Source: Phaeodactylum tricornutum CCAP 1055/1 (Eukaryota; Bacillariophyta; Bacillariophyceae; Surirellales; Neidiaceae). Taken from it: 64,000 nucleotides of DNA. This document shows, piece after piece, positions 11,621 through 22,968 of this stretch; within the stretch, counting starts at the first letter, position 1; each line of letters opens with the position of its first letter. Position numbers and translations under genes: made by a program. The notes below the pieces were generated by a model. That model searched no databases, was not told where the DNA came from, and was given only the letters and a program-made list of their open reading frames with translations. The stretch is from positions 310,001 through 374,000 of the forward strand of contig NC_011691.1 in assembly GCF_000150955.2 (NCBI RefSeq). The letters run 5' to 3'.

Positions 11621-12892
11621 ATGAGTGAAATGAATGTCTCTTGTAGCCATAAAATTGCTTTTGGTTACGAAGAGCGCAACACCGAGAAGATGGTAGAAAA
11701 AAGCTCTTTTCTAAAGCCCGTTTTGATAAAGGAGAAGTCTCTTACGCTAAAGGATGCTGCACAGCAATTGCCAAGAGCGAGGAAAAGCATTCATCGTCAG
11801 AACGCACCGCAATTTCCTCCGAAACTTCTCAGATTAAACCAAGGATCTTCGTCTTCCTTGTACTGCAACCTATCGGACGACGAAGAGGACTCAATCAGGC
11901 TCTCTTTCACCGAGGAAGAGAATGTCTCTTCTACTAGCAGTCCGCCTAAACTTCTAAGATTAAATCAAGGATCTTCGTCCTCCTTGTACTGCAACCTGTC
12001 GGACGACGAAGAGGACTCAACGAGACTCTTTTTCATTGATGAAGAAAAAAACTCTTCTTCACAGTCAAGCATTACGCCGAAACTTCTCAGATTTAATCGA
12101 GGATCGTCATCCTCATTGTATTGCAACCTGTCGAAAAATGAAGAGGACTCTACTGGTCTTTTTTCCGTCGATGAAGAAAACAACTCTTCCATCAGCAGTC
12201 TTGAAAAATTGTGGGACAGATTTTCCTCTTTCAGCACCTACGCGTCGGGCCATCAAGCTGGAAGCCAAGGCTCTACAGATTGTATTGTGTCTTTGACCCA
12301 GGCCCAGGTTGTGAAGAGGGCTTGCGTCTTTGAACTTGATACAACATCTTGCGACAAGTGTGTTGCATCCTATAAAATCAGAAGGACAGCGCCGCGTAGT
12401 ACAACCAGGAGGCAAGGAAATGTAAAGACTCCAGGATCTGCATCCGCGTCTCGTGGGCGGGTTAATCCTCGTCGCCGACTACCCTCCCGTAGCGGGCCAA
12501 GACTGAAGACCATAAAGACACATGAGGCGACGATGGAGAGGTGTCATTCGTCCAATGGTATTACGAATCGAGAAGAGCTGAGATGGGCAAGTAAGATTAG
12601 CCACATGGCAGAACGACTACAAGTATTAGAAAACTACAACTCACGAATGAGGGGGGAAATAACACGTATGTCCAATCCAAACAACAACGCAAATGTCGAA
12701 GCAAATACTGCTCCATCCCCGCGTCGCCAAGAGGTTTTACAGCTTTCTGGTGTAACTGTAGCAGCTACTTCGGTAAAGAAGCAGACGCACTCCCAGTGGA
12801 ACCGATTCGTTCCAGCTGTTTTAAAATCGGAGCATTCTGGACGATACAGTGTACCAGAATTAAGTCACACGATAATGCCCCGCTGTGCCTAA
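11621..12892 (+). CDS. Unknown protein with three acidic/serine repeats
   Basis: 423 residues, no recognised family. Residues about 66-194 hold three tandem repeats, 42 and 44 residues apart, each with the core PKLLRLNQGSSSSLYCNL followed by an acidic stretch (DDEEDS) and a second acidic patch (EEN). The repeat is also clear at DNA level. After it come a Cys pair (CDKC, near 246-249), a strongly basic region rich in Arg, Pro and Ser (about 255-300), a probable short coiled coil (AERLQVLENYNSRMRGEITR) and a polar tail. Alternating acidic and basic low-complexity regions suggest a nuclear or scaffold protein; this is inference. There is no signal peptide or membrane segment. The repeats resemble docking or phosphorylation modules (Ser runs beside acidic residues, as casein kinase 2 prefers). 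Confidence 0.65.
   Translation: MSEMNVSCSHKIAFGYEERNTEKMVEKSSFLKPVLIKEKSLTLKDAAQQLPRARKSIHRQNAPQFPPKLLRLNQGSSSSLYCNLSDDEEDSIRLSFTEEENVSSTSSPPKLLRLNQGSSSSLYCNLSDDEEDSTRLFFIDEEKNSSSQSSITPKLLRFNRGSSSSLYCNLSKNEEDSTGLFSVDEENNSSISSLEKLWDRFSSFSTYASGHQAGSQGSTDCIVSLTQAQVVKRACVFELDTTSCDKCVASYKIRRTAPRSTTRRQGNVKTPGSASASRGRVNPRRRLPSRSGPRLKTIKTHEATMERCHSSNGITNREELRWASKISHMAERLQVLENYNSRMRGEITRMSNPNNNANVEANTAPSPRRQEVLQLSGVTVAATSVKKQTHSQWNRFVPAVLKSEHSGRYSVPELSHTIMPRCA
11816..12202 (+). repeat. Three in-frame ~126-132 bp coding repeats
   Basis: Three head-to-tail units starting near 11816, 11942 and 12074. Units 1 and 2 are very close in DNA sequence and unit 3 is more diverged, which suggests the pair 1-2 duplicated last. 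All keep the reading frame. Confidence 0.85.
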
Positions 12893-13446
12893 AAAGCAAG
12901 ATTTTCCTCCATTCAGATTGCAACACGGTTTTATTTCATAATTTACTTTGAATGTATGCATCTTTAACAAACTTTGAACGACTATTAACATACTTCCGGT
13001 AGGTCAAAGTAAAAAGATGTAGGATGAGAGGATATGTTTTTGACGCCCAGCTCATTCATACGATCGCGTATGAGCAAAGTTTTCGACGGATTTGTTTACA
13101 TTATTTGCACTGTTGGGGCGCTCTAATGGTGTGTTGGCATCCGGCGTTTTCGCTTTGGAAAATTCTTTGTGTTAGGCTTTGGTATGATGGATACCGGTAA
13201 TCGATTTCGTGTATGATAGGGTAGGGTTAACGACGATAGGAACCCCCCCCCCCCCCCCATACAACCGAAGATGCCAAAAGCTGCTGGTGAAGGGGTATTC
13301 ATAAAGCAATTTGTTTTGTTGCTGAGCTGCTTCCCAAGTTTTTCTAAAATACTGCTTTGTAGGTCAACAGTTTTGAGCTTTGAGCACGCGCTGCGAAAGC
13401 AGATCTGGATTGGGACTACGTGCCACTGTTATCTGCATCTTTGACC
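12893..13446. other. Intergenic with 16-C run
   Basis: No gene seen. A homopolymer of 16 C lies at 13243-13258. The final part should hold the promoter of the TXNDC9-like gene; an in-frame ATG at 13420 gives nine more residues than the start chosen here. Confidence 0.5.
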
Positions 13447-14187
13447 ATGGACCTTGGTTTTGGAAATTCAAATCAAGTCGTTGGTGGAACAGCGGCCAAG
13501 GTGATCCTACAAACGACAAAGGCCCAAGAGCAGGCGGTACAGCAGGAGATCGACCGCTACGATGCTTTGTTGCAAGACGATGATGCACTCGAAGACCTCC
13601 GTGCAAAGCGCCTTCATCAGATGAAGAAAGCTCAAGAGCAGCGTCAAAAATGGCAGGCAGCGGGGCACGGAACCTACACTGAATTGGGGGCCGGGCATGA
13701 CTCGCGCGACGTAGGTCGTGATTTCTTTGAAGCCTCGAAGCAGTCAGAGCGTCTCGTTGTGCACTTTTACAGGCCTTCAACGCGCTTGTGTGACATTTTT
13801 CACGCTCATCTTGCAAAACTAGCGCCCAGACGTATGGAAACCAGATTTGTAAAAGTCAACGTGGAAAACTGTGATAAGGAAGGCGGAGGAGCATCCTTCC
13901 TTGTGGAACGTTTGGGTATTGTCGTCATGCCAACTATCGTTATTGTAAAAGACCGCAAAGCGGTTCACCACATTCGAGGATTTGACGAGCTTGGAGGAAC
14001 GGATGACTTTTCCACCTCTGCTCTGGAATATGTTCTCGGCGTGCACGGGGCTATCCGGCAAAACGAAAGCGCCGAGATTCCTCGTGAGTTGGTCGATCCA
14101 AAGGGTGTCAATGCTATCCGGATAAAGGGGAGCGCTCACTCGTCATTGCACCGAGGCATTTACGAGACTGAACGGGATGAAGACTAA
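13447..14187 (+). CDS. TXNDC9: TXNDC9/phosducin-like protein
   Basis: Thioredoxin-fold protein of the phosducin-like group (TXNDC9, also called PhLP3), which modulates the CCT chaperonin in folding of actin and tubulin in the cytosol. The 246-residue length matches the family. An N-terminal charged helical region (residues about 20-80) is followed by a thioredoxin domain with VVHFYRPSTRLCDIFHAHLA, ETRFVKVNVE, MPTIVIVKD and GFDELGGTDDF, all characteristic. There is no CxxC redox pair, as expected for this group. The ATG at 13447 gives MDLGFGN; the ATG at 13420 is less likely. No intron is needed. Confidence 0.88.
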   Translation: MDLGFGNSNQVVGGTAAKVILQTTKAQEQAVQQEIDRYDALLQDDDALEDLRAKRLHQMKKAQEQRQKWQAAGHGTYTELGAGHDSRDVGRDFFEASKQSERLVVHFYRPSTRLCDIFHAHLAKLAPRRMETRFVKVNVENCDKEGGGASFLVERLGIVVMPTIVIVKDRKAVHHIRGFDELGGTDDFSTSALEYVLGVHGAIRQNESAEIPRELVDPKGVNAIRIKGSAHSSLHRGIYETERDED

Positions 14188-14244
14188 ATAGTAACCCTTT
14201 TTAGAAGGGGCTAACTTATCTAACATTCAATGATAGTGTACTTT

Positions 14245-15513
14245 TCACTGATTGTGAGACCAAGGATGGCTACTATCCTCTAGGTCGATCCAAACTTCCG
14301 TTCTTCTCTTTCCCATACTGAATATTGCATCGTATTGTGCGAATTGCAACAGCGATTCACTCGAAAGAGGTATTCCGATACCGTCCCGTAGACAAACGTC
14401 CCGAAGCTCCTTGTCGGCTTGCCGAACGACTGGCTCGACACTCGCATTCGAAAAAAGGCGCACGGCGACTACCTTTTCCGGCACCGTGACAATACGGCAA
14501 TCATTCCATAGGCCATCGTTAGCTTTTTCGAGCGCGGCTGCAGGTTTGGGTGGGTAGTCGCTTCCGGGAGCAGCAAAATCCAAAGGCCACATCATCGTTT
14601 TGGATCCAGCGCAAGGGATGGCCATCAAAGCCGGCGCCAATGGTTCCATCCCTAAGGAAAGTAAACACGTAAATTTCAGATTCAAAAGCAACAGTGACAT
14701 TCATCAACAGATGAACGTACCGTTCGTAAAGGATCCAAGCATACTAAAACCATCATCCCGTCGCTCATAATTGATTTCGACGGCGTTGTGGCTGGGATAA
14801 CGTCGAACTTCGTAGCCATTCCCTCGGCGCAATAATTGATAGGGAAGCTCGGCTCCAGCTGAGGGCGCAGCTAAATCCTCAGGTTTCAGCTGGCTTAAAA
14901 AATCAGAAATGGCGAGGCCTTTGTTGACTTCTTTGTAGGTGCCACCCTCTTGGATATTGATGGAATCCCAGAAATCACTTTGTTTGATTATCTCAACACC
15001 TTTTCTCCCACCTGCCTTGACTTGGTATACTGATATTCCAGAAAAGCGAGCAGTTGGACTCCATGGTAAGATTTTAGCTGTTAATCGAAGAGTCCATCGA
15101 GTACATATATCCTCAATTGAGCCGTCAGATTTCAAAGCTCCGCCTTCTACCGAGTGCAAAACAATACCAGCGTCTTTGAAAAGAAACTTTCCCATTGAGG
15201 TTCGTGCAGCAAGCATGTCCACATTACGTTTATAGTTTTCGACACCTGTAAAGCTCGTCATGGGGTCGATGAAAGATACCGATGGCGAATAAAACTGGGT
15301 TTCCATTGGGTCAAAGAACGAAACATATTCCTTTTTCAGAACCCTCTTCAGTTTGGCTATGTCTACCTCAAGCTGATTTACTGCTGTAGAATGGAGACGT
15401 CTCAAGCGATTTCCCGAGTGCGAGGCAGCTGGCTGGAATGCGTGCAGTCTACTTGGACAGAAAACTATCGCTCCCAGGACAAGTCCCAGAAGCTGACCAA
15501 TTTCATGTACCAT
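14245..15513 (-). CDS. Plastid DUF2358-SOUL heme-binding fusion
   Basis: Two exons, 15513-14721 and 14651-14245, with a 69-bp intron (GTACGT...TTAG); 399 residues. The N-terminus has a signal peptide then HAFQP, an ASAFAP-like plastid signal. Residues about 45-165 are a DUF2358 domain (VLKKEYVSFFDPMETQFYS, SFTGVENYKRN, DICTRWTLRLTAK), the SnoaL-like fold found in plant and algal plastid proteins. A SOUL/HBP domain follows (LPYQLLRRGNGYEVRRYPSH ... GMEPLAPALMAIPC ... VVAVRLFSNASVEPVVRQ). SOUL proteins bind heme or tetrapyrroles, so a role in plastid tetrapyrrole handling is likely but inferred. The intron sits inside the SOUL domain and joining restores it. The gene is convergent with the TXNDC9-like gene, the stops about 57 bp apart. 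An upstream in-frame ATG at 15585 would spoil the signal peptide. Confidence 0.85.
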
Positions 15514-18399
15514 ATGTACTAACAAGAAGAAATCTGTCAAGTTATATGGGACCAGTTGATTTGTACGAACGACCTTTAACGACAATCAACTGCACTGGCC
15601 TTGATTGTGATGAACGACTTCTTCGGGGAGATAGATTGCTGCTGGTCTACGTTTTGATCATACTGGGTCCTGGTTTCTGACTGAGGATATTGTGTCTACT
15701 GACTGACTGTGACTCACAATCACCGGCGTCACATCGAAAAGTCAAGAATTGTAATATTGAAATTCAAACAGAATTAGGGGTTTTCCCATAAAACCTGCAA
15801 ACCCTTCAGAGAACGCATTTCCTTGGAGGAACCTTACCTACCGTGTAAGAGGAATGACTACGAATGAGAAAATGAGACGAAATACCCCCTATTGCTGTTC
15901 TGTATAGAGCTACAAAAGCTTTCGCTTTTATCACAGGAATTGGTGATGGGGTAGTAGGTCGCTGCTTGGTGCGCCTGCTCGAGCGAACTAGGTAGTTCCC
16001 AATCTCTACCGGAGCTAATTTCCAAGACCACGGAACCAGGTAGTTTTTTCAAATGCAAGTAGCTCATTGCGATGAGACTAATGGTAAATTTCGTTGAAAG
16101 CGTCGAACAGGAGGTGGCATCCTCTGCTTACCATAATTTGTTATGATTCTTTCTACTTGCTTGCGGGGTGTCAAGACGGCGTCTCACAAGCAGCTGTTTC
16201 TTCCGATCTGGCTTGTCTCCATATCTAGTTTGCTCGATAATTTCTTCTACATTTTTGTTCTGTTAGTCTTAATACTTTTGTCATTACAACGTCAACAACC
16301 ATCCATTTGCCCAGGATAGGTAGTAGCTTTCTTCTTTTTAAGGGTCTCAAATGATTTCAAGATGCCGAAAGCCCTTGAAGCGCAAGGACAATAAAACCTG
16401 CTTGTTTGAATCGACAATTAAATTTTTATCTTATTTTGGCTTCTGAGAAAAGGAGTTCATTGATTCTGCAACATATGGCCTTTCTTTCCTAAATCATTCC
16501 TCTAGCGACATTCACGGAAAAGTCGTGTTTCAATCAATCTACCCTAACGGGATTATGTTGAGAAAAAGATAGTGTAGCACAGATATGAAAGTAAGGGAGA
16601 AGAGAAATGGATCTTGAAATAAATTCGACTTTCGAAGAAGAATTTCACCTTCGTGTCTAAAAAGAGAAAAAGTGGGATTTAGGTGAAAAGAAATCGTGCT
16701 GACCTATGCACATTGTAGAAACCTTGAAAAATCTAATTTTAATAGAAATTCAAGCGTAACTCGTGCTTAAAAAGAAGCTGCCTTGATCATATTTAAAATC
16801 GCTTTCTCAGCACGTCTGACCCTAACTTCACTTTTCCAAATTAACTGTTTGGAGAAAATGCAGAGCAACCATGTCATTATTTTTCCGGAGTCCAACGCCC
16901 TTTACTGTTCTGAAGACGCTAGCGCTGTTTGAAAAATCTAGGGAAGGGCGATACGTGCTTTGGAATAGATCATTGCTTGACGTTGATTTCAGCCTCAGAA
17001 TTTAAAGCGTAGATTATCTTATAAAAAAACGAAGATAAAAAAGCGGTCAGCTGATCCAATCTTTTATCTATGCAACGTACCAAAACAATTGCCGGCTTGA
17101 CTGGATGGGAAAAAAATTGATAGTGAACGCAGGAGGTCCTGGTTTGTAACGAAAATGACAGGTGGCACAGTAGAGCGAAAAGGGAAAAATAAAATTTGTA
17201 AGTAATAAAGTTTTAAATATAAGTTCGCAGCGAATTTCAAAGATGACAGGTTGGGAAAGAACGGAATCGCTTATTTTTTGTAAGGAAGATGTCTAAGTTT
17301 GTAGCGAAATTAACCCATGCCACATTTTTATGATAAGGCAGGGCTATCACGTGCCTACTAGCAAGAAAATATGGATCGTTCAACAATAATATTAATTCAA
17401 TTGAATGCGAACGTGAGGTCCAATCATTGCGTGATTCAGAATATTTTAAGAGAAACTGCCCGAAAACCATTGAAGAAACGGTTTTTCCATCGTTTCTTAA
17501 GAAAAGCTGGAGATTTGATCGATGTGCATACGATAATATTTGCACTCTGAGATAGTATGCGGAATGACTTTTTAATTGAAGCGATTTTTTTAGGGTAGAG
17601 TCACCTGGAAAAATCGAACAATGGGTATTGGGTTCACTTGTCGAATGCTGCATGTCATAGTTACCGATTTGCAAAAAATTCTTTCATTTCGAAATTTCTA
17701 AACATGCATAGTTTTCTAATAATAGAGAATCGTATTGTACTGTCAAATTCGTAATCGACTTAACTTTTTATTCCTGTTTTTTCTAAAGTCTACCATCGGA
17801 AGTCCAGGCACGTGTTTGATTTTCTGTCTTGATTTTTCGCTTTGTACTCGATTGAACGTAAAATGCCGTGTTCTATTTTCGGCCTTTTTGACAATTTGTA
17901 CACTTATCGTCTTGACTTGAATAGACTGCTAGTAGACGACTTCTATTGCAGCTGAAAAATCCTGAACAAATACCCTTTGTTCGATTTTTGTCTGGTGACT
18001 CTACCCAAAAACGAAAGTTTTTCAAAAGTTTCATCGACAAGATTTTTCATTCCAAGGCGTTTACTGGCTTTTGAAGATTTGTGACGATTTAAGTCTTTAC
18101 TGGTAAGAGTCAAATCAACAGGTTTTTTGTATTTTGATGGGAATTTCACCAACAAGATTTTTCATCCCGAGAAGAAGTTTCACCAACAAGATTTTTCATT
18201 CCAAGGCCGGCTTAAAAGGTATTCCGCATACTATTTCAAAGTACAAATATACTCGTCACGCATTCTTTGCGTTCTTTCGATATTTGTCAGTGTTTTTTGT
18301 TTTGGGATTTTCAGTTCGTTTCTCATAGCCAAAGACATTTTCGCTGAAGAACTATTTCTTTCATAGGTTACAGCTAAAAATCAAACAAAGAGAGTCGAG
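15514..18399. other. AT-rich gene-free island
   Basis: About 2.9 kb without a credible gene. From roughly 16400 on it is AT-rich; a hand count of 16561-16800 gives about 33% G+C, well below the neighbouring genes. It holds an imperfect inverted repeat (17531-18255) and short repeated AT-rich phrases. The first 200 bp contain a TGACTGTGAC motif that may belong to the promoter of the minus-strand SOUL gene. Confidence 0.6.
17531..18255. repeat. Large imperfect inverted repeat (foldback)
   Basis: 17531-17573 pairs with 18214-18255 (shared core ATAGTATGCGGAAT), and 17591-17629 pairs with 17971-18007 (shared core TTCGATTTTT and GGTGACTCTACCC). The right arm holds an extra ~170 bp made partly of a repeated phrase containing AACAAGATTTTTCAT (three versions near 18040, 18150 and 18190). 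This could be a non-autonomous foldback/MITE-type element or a local inverted duplication. Confidence 0.6.
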
Positions 18400-21338
18400 T
18401 CAAGACATCTCCCTGATCTGCTTTATTACTCGAGCATGCGTTTCCAGTCGACGTTTAACAACTGCGAACGCATTCGCCAAAAAACGGTGCTCTTCATCGA
18501 GCACGCTCCCTGTGACATCTGTTTTCGAAGTGACACAAACGTGTAAGGATAATTCGAAAACCGCTTTGAAAGCAGTTTGCCACTTATGTGACGTCTTTTC
18601 ATCTTCGGATATCAGTCGGGCAATATAATCCCACCAAATAGAAAGAATGCAGGACGTCGTGACCAGTTCTAGCATCAGCTCTTCTAGCTGATGGTCTACT
18701 TTGAAAATCGGGAATTTCGAAAGTCTATTTGCATCCTCAAGTAAATACGTTGCGGTGGAGTACAGCAAACTTGCTTCCTCTTCGTGAGTGATTCGAAGCT
18801 CAGTATATTTTTCTGAGGGGGGCTCGTCAATTGCTAAGAGCATTGTCTGATCAAGAGATTGTGAAATTTTTGTGAGCAATTGATCTGCGTATTCAGGCCT
18901 GGCGCCTAATACTCTCGGTGGTATCATGGCAAGAACACAAGCCATACCGATTCCGAGAAGATTTGCTGCGATTCGATTCGCAACGAGCTCGTTTCGACTT
19001 CCGAGGCCGACACGAAAGTCGAACACAATTACTGATTGTGTCAGAACGAAATAGAAACCGGCATACCCAAAATCTCGAGATTGGCCAAACCTTGCCGATT
19101 CGTCCTTTTCCACTGAAAGCAAGATCCCCAGCGCTGCTGTACCTGTTAGCCAGGCGACAGTTCCATAAGGATTGTCCCCAACCGCTAGAATAAGGAGCCA
19201 CGCCGAAAGGCCACCACAGCACGTGCCCACGACTCGCATCACGCATTTCTTTATGGTTCCCTCGGCTGTAGGCATCGTCGCAAATGAATATGCTAGCTGG
19301 AAATTTTGCAAACAATTTGGTTAGCGGGGGAACCCGGTTGAGTTTTTCATTTTATCCAGCTACTTACCAGCTCCCAACCAGCAAACGAGCTCGGAGGGGT
19401 GCCGACGACAAGCTCGAAATTTGTCTGTTGGGATGGGCTGGATACGTCAATTTCACGATAGCTTTCCCAATAAACCGAGAAGATGGCCAGAAGTGTAAAA
19501 CCGAATGCGAATTTGATGCAGTGAAAAATCTTTGCCATGGTCGTTTTGTATTTGCCTTGAACGATCTGGATAGGAATAAAGGGAGTTTGGAGTACACGCC
19601 ATAGTAATGCTACGGGTAGCGCGAACCACATTGCACCACATTTCAGACTATTTGTGATGCCCTCTTTCAAAGATATATTTTTCTCACTTGCAGTCATGGA
19701 TTGAATCCAATTATCCGTTGTTGAACGAATCATTTCAATGTCTTTTTCGAAATTCCACATTTTGGTTTCTTGCACTTGTACTTTCTGTAAATCGAGCGTA
19801 TCATGACTTTGCAACTTTTGTAATGCTCTAGCAGTACCTCTGAATGCCTGCTTTGCCGCCTGGCGATTTTCCAAGCAATCTGGAAATCCGATGGCTCGAA
19901 AGGCCAATGCCTTTGTAGCAACATTCTGGACCGAAACTGTGACATTTTTCAAATCCACCCACGTACATCGTGGCATGGTTCCTACATTCGCGAAACACCG
20001 TGGTTCAAACGCGGTTGCCGCGGCAACGGTACCAGAGCGCAGTGAGGTAGACGCAAGCACTAATCGCCTGTGAATGGCTACTATGTCTGCTGTTTTTCTT
20101 TGATCAACTCCCTCAAATTCGTCCATCGAACTCCCCTGGATATACCACGCGGCATCATACAACACCTGAGGCAAGATTCTTCTTGCAATGAGAAAACGCG
20201 TCTTTCGAAATGGTGGGAGAAGTGGTGACAGAGCGACGCAAAGAATCGCCCACGTACCAGCCACGATAAAATTGGGGAAGACTGCAATCGGATTCATGAC
20301 ACCTGCTGTCCAGAATAACCGTATCAAATATGCCCCGCCCTCCAGTGATATGAATAAGTCCCTGTCTTCCGACAACGAGAGAAACACATCTCTCCCTTCA
20401 AAAAGGCCCAAAGGAATGGTAACCGCTATTGCCCCCTGCTGCTGTCCACTTTCCGAAAGTAATTGAATCAGCAACAGTATCCCTTCCCGAACCAGATCCA
20501 AAAAGGCAGTAAGATTGTCCAATGCACCAGCAGCTCTGGCAAGCAAGGTAGCGTCATCAAGCTGCGACTGGACCAGTGCTTCCAGATTGATTTCTTGAAG
20601 GCTCGCCACCAGCTCAGAAGTTGGCAGAGTTCCCATGGCTCCTGGAGCCAACTCTTGTATGAGGTCTTGGATGAGCTCACTGGATAGTTTGAGGTTGATT
20701 CCGTCCCGTACAACGCGATGCAGATCGAGACCGATGATTCCAACAAAGGCCGCTAGTACCGGTGCAACTACCCACGTAAGTTTGGCCAACGAACCAACTC
20801 TCAACGGCGCGATCCATAAGCTCCAAATAGCAACCACCGCGATGAAAAAACCGTCAGATACGGTTACTGCGTAGAGCATGACGGTAATGGAAGCGAGACC
20901 GAAGAAAAGGATCGTGTAGCACAATCCGATACCCCCGAGCGTTGCTAAAACCGTGGGCAAGCGCATCACGATCGTCGGGCCCAGTATGCCGATGATCCAC
21001 GATTGAGTGGATGGAATGATAGAGGGAAGATCGGCAACGGCAAGCGAATAGGCAGCAAAGCAAGCCAGCGTCATCCGAATCGTGGTTTCAATGTGGACAG
21101 GAATGGGTTGAAAGGGATCCGGTATAATTTCCGGTGGTGGATCATCCTTCTCTAGTATTTTGTCGTCGTTTACAGGAGTTGTTTGCTGTTCCATTAATTT
21201 TGTATTTCCGCCCTCTGGAGTGGTCCCCTGTTCCGAAGTCTGTTTTGTAGCAAGTCCATCTTTATCAGCAGTAGCTGCAATATCTCTTGTGCTGGTCTCT
21301 TGTTCGGAATTCTCATTCCTCATGATCCCAGAAAGCAT
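18400..21338 (-). CDS. FUSC/ALMT-like multi-pass membrane protein
   Basis: Two exons, 21338-19368 and 19296-18400, with a 71-bp intron (GTAAGT...CCAG); 955 residues. A polar Gln/Glu/Thr-rich N-terminus of about 75 residues is followed by a block of hydrophobic helices (about 85-250), a long cytosolic stretch, more helices near 325-365, and a second hydrophobic block in exon 2 with the typical FUSC pattern (TIKKCVMRVVGTCCGGLSAW, then TQSVIVFDFR). Repeated halves of this kind are seen in the fusaric-acid-resistance/aromatic exporter group and in plant ALMT anion channels. Substrate and membrane are unknown. It is divergent from the P5CR-like gene, with about 520 bp between starts. The intron lies just before the second FUSC half, and the join is in phase 0. 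Confidence 0.75.
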
Positions 21339-21858
21339 TACGATTACCTGCTCCGTGCATTACGATTCCAACTAGATTTTGTACGAACTTTTTGCTGTGA
21401 CCCAACAAGAGCGTCAAAATCCACGAACGATGATGGGCTTCGCTTCTCGTGTGGTCGGCGTGATCCGTTCGCATCGTGCGAAAGAATATGGCGGCGCGGG
21501 CCTGTGGGCACTACCAGTTTGGTCGTCCTTACTGTTCGTTACCAACCAACTGCACAATTCTGTCTGCGAGGCATGTTGTATCGGTCAAAGCCACGATCCA
21601 AAAGTTCGCGAGTTCTGCAAAAGATACAGCTGACGACAGCCAGACTGCTAGAGGACAATCGCGGAGAGTCCTTCGGCCCTCGTGAATCCTTTCCAGTCAA
21701 TCCAAAAAACTTGTCGATGCTTGCTCGACTGTGAACGGCATCCACAGTCTTACCGTGAACGCAATTACTACTAGTAAAACTCTAGGGTCTCGGCGTCTTT
21801 TGGAAACAACGCGCCAACTGACGAAACACGCTAAAGCTTCACGCCGAATAATTCTTCC
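21339..21858. promoter_or_regulatory. Divergent intergenic region (FUSC / P5CR-like)
   Basis: 520 bp between two divergent starts, so it should contain both promoters. A GACTGTGAA motif lies at about 21727-21735, some 125 bp before the P5CR-like ATG. The plus-strand frame at 21300-21734 has no family signal. Confidence 0.45.
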
Positions 21859-22968
21859 ATGGTCAAGAAAATTACGCCGTTCTTTGTTTCTCCAGCTATC
21901 CGAATTTTTATTCTGGTTTCGTGTGCCACTGCGTTTCAACCGAAGGCTTTTCATGCCATTGACATCAACCCGACCAATCACTTGTTTGGCAGGAGTAACG
22001 GGACGCCGAATCGCAACGAGTGCGCCATGTCGTTCAACTCCGCAGACCCCAAAAAGGAATTGTCGGTAGGCTTTATCGGCTGCGGGACGATTGCCAGTGC
22101 CATTGCGACCGGCTTGGCCCTGCAAGACAAGGTATCGGTCACAAACATCGCCGTTACCAAACGATCGGAAGCCAAGTCTTCTGCCTTGCAAAAGTCCTTC
22201 GGTGACCTCGTTTCGATACACGAGGATGCGCAAGAGTTGGTGGATCAGTCGGATGTTGTATTCGTAACTGTTCTACCTGAGCAGGCATCGCAAGTTCTGC
22301 AAGAAGTTACCTTCGACAGCACTCGACATTCGCTGGTTTCTCTGGTGTCCACCAGTACACTGGACGACTTGATCAGTGACTCTGGATTGCCCGCCGAAAA
22401 TGTATCCAAGATGATATGTAAGTCAACATCCACAAAAATCGCTTCGAAATTGTCGAACCTGGTCGCCTGACACGTAAATGTCTATTTCGACCGATTCCTA
22501 CCGTCAGGTCTCCCCGCCGTGGCTAAACTCAAGGGCGTTTCACTTGTAGTACCGAAACAAAACCACAATCCCATTCTACTACAAATGCTGGAAAGCTTAG
22601 GGGGCTACGTTGAGTGCGAAACACTACACCAGATGAACGCAATGATGGTCCCCACCGGCATGATGGGGAGCTTTTACGGTCTGTTACGGAACAATCGTGA
22701 CTGGCTTGTGCAGCAGGGTGTGCAGGCCAGCGATGCTTCCTACTTTGTTGCGAAACAGTACATGAGCATGATGGAAGATGCCGTCGAATCTTGCGTGGAT
22801 CCGTCACGTTTTGACGATTTGGTAGAAGAACAGACCCCTGGAGGTTTGAACGAACAGGGTCTGGCGAATCTATCGCAACAAGGAGTCTTTCAATCGTACA
22901 ATCAAATTATGGATGCTCTTTTGTCTCGCTTAGAAGGTCGATCGGACGGATCGTTAACTGAGAAGTAA
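21859..22968 (+). CDS. proC: Plastid pyrroline-5-carboxylate reductase-like
   Basis: Last step of proline synthesis (P5C to proline with NAD(P)H), or a close relative. Two exons, 21859-22417 and 22508-22968, with a 90-bp intron (GTAAGT...TCAG); 339 residues. The N-terminus is a signal peptide ending SCATAFQP, a good plastid bipartite presequence. The Rossmann motif VGFIGCGTIASAIATGL (about 70-86) is clear, then QSDVVFVTVLPEQ and a dimerisation domain with MMVPTGMMGSFYGLLR and TPGGLNEQ, the latter like the SPGGT signature. It is divergent from bacterial ProC: the loop that normally reads RxMPNTPA is here CLPAVAK at the splice junction. Substrate specificity is therefore not certain. Confidence 0.78.
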
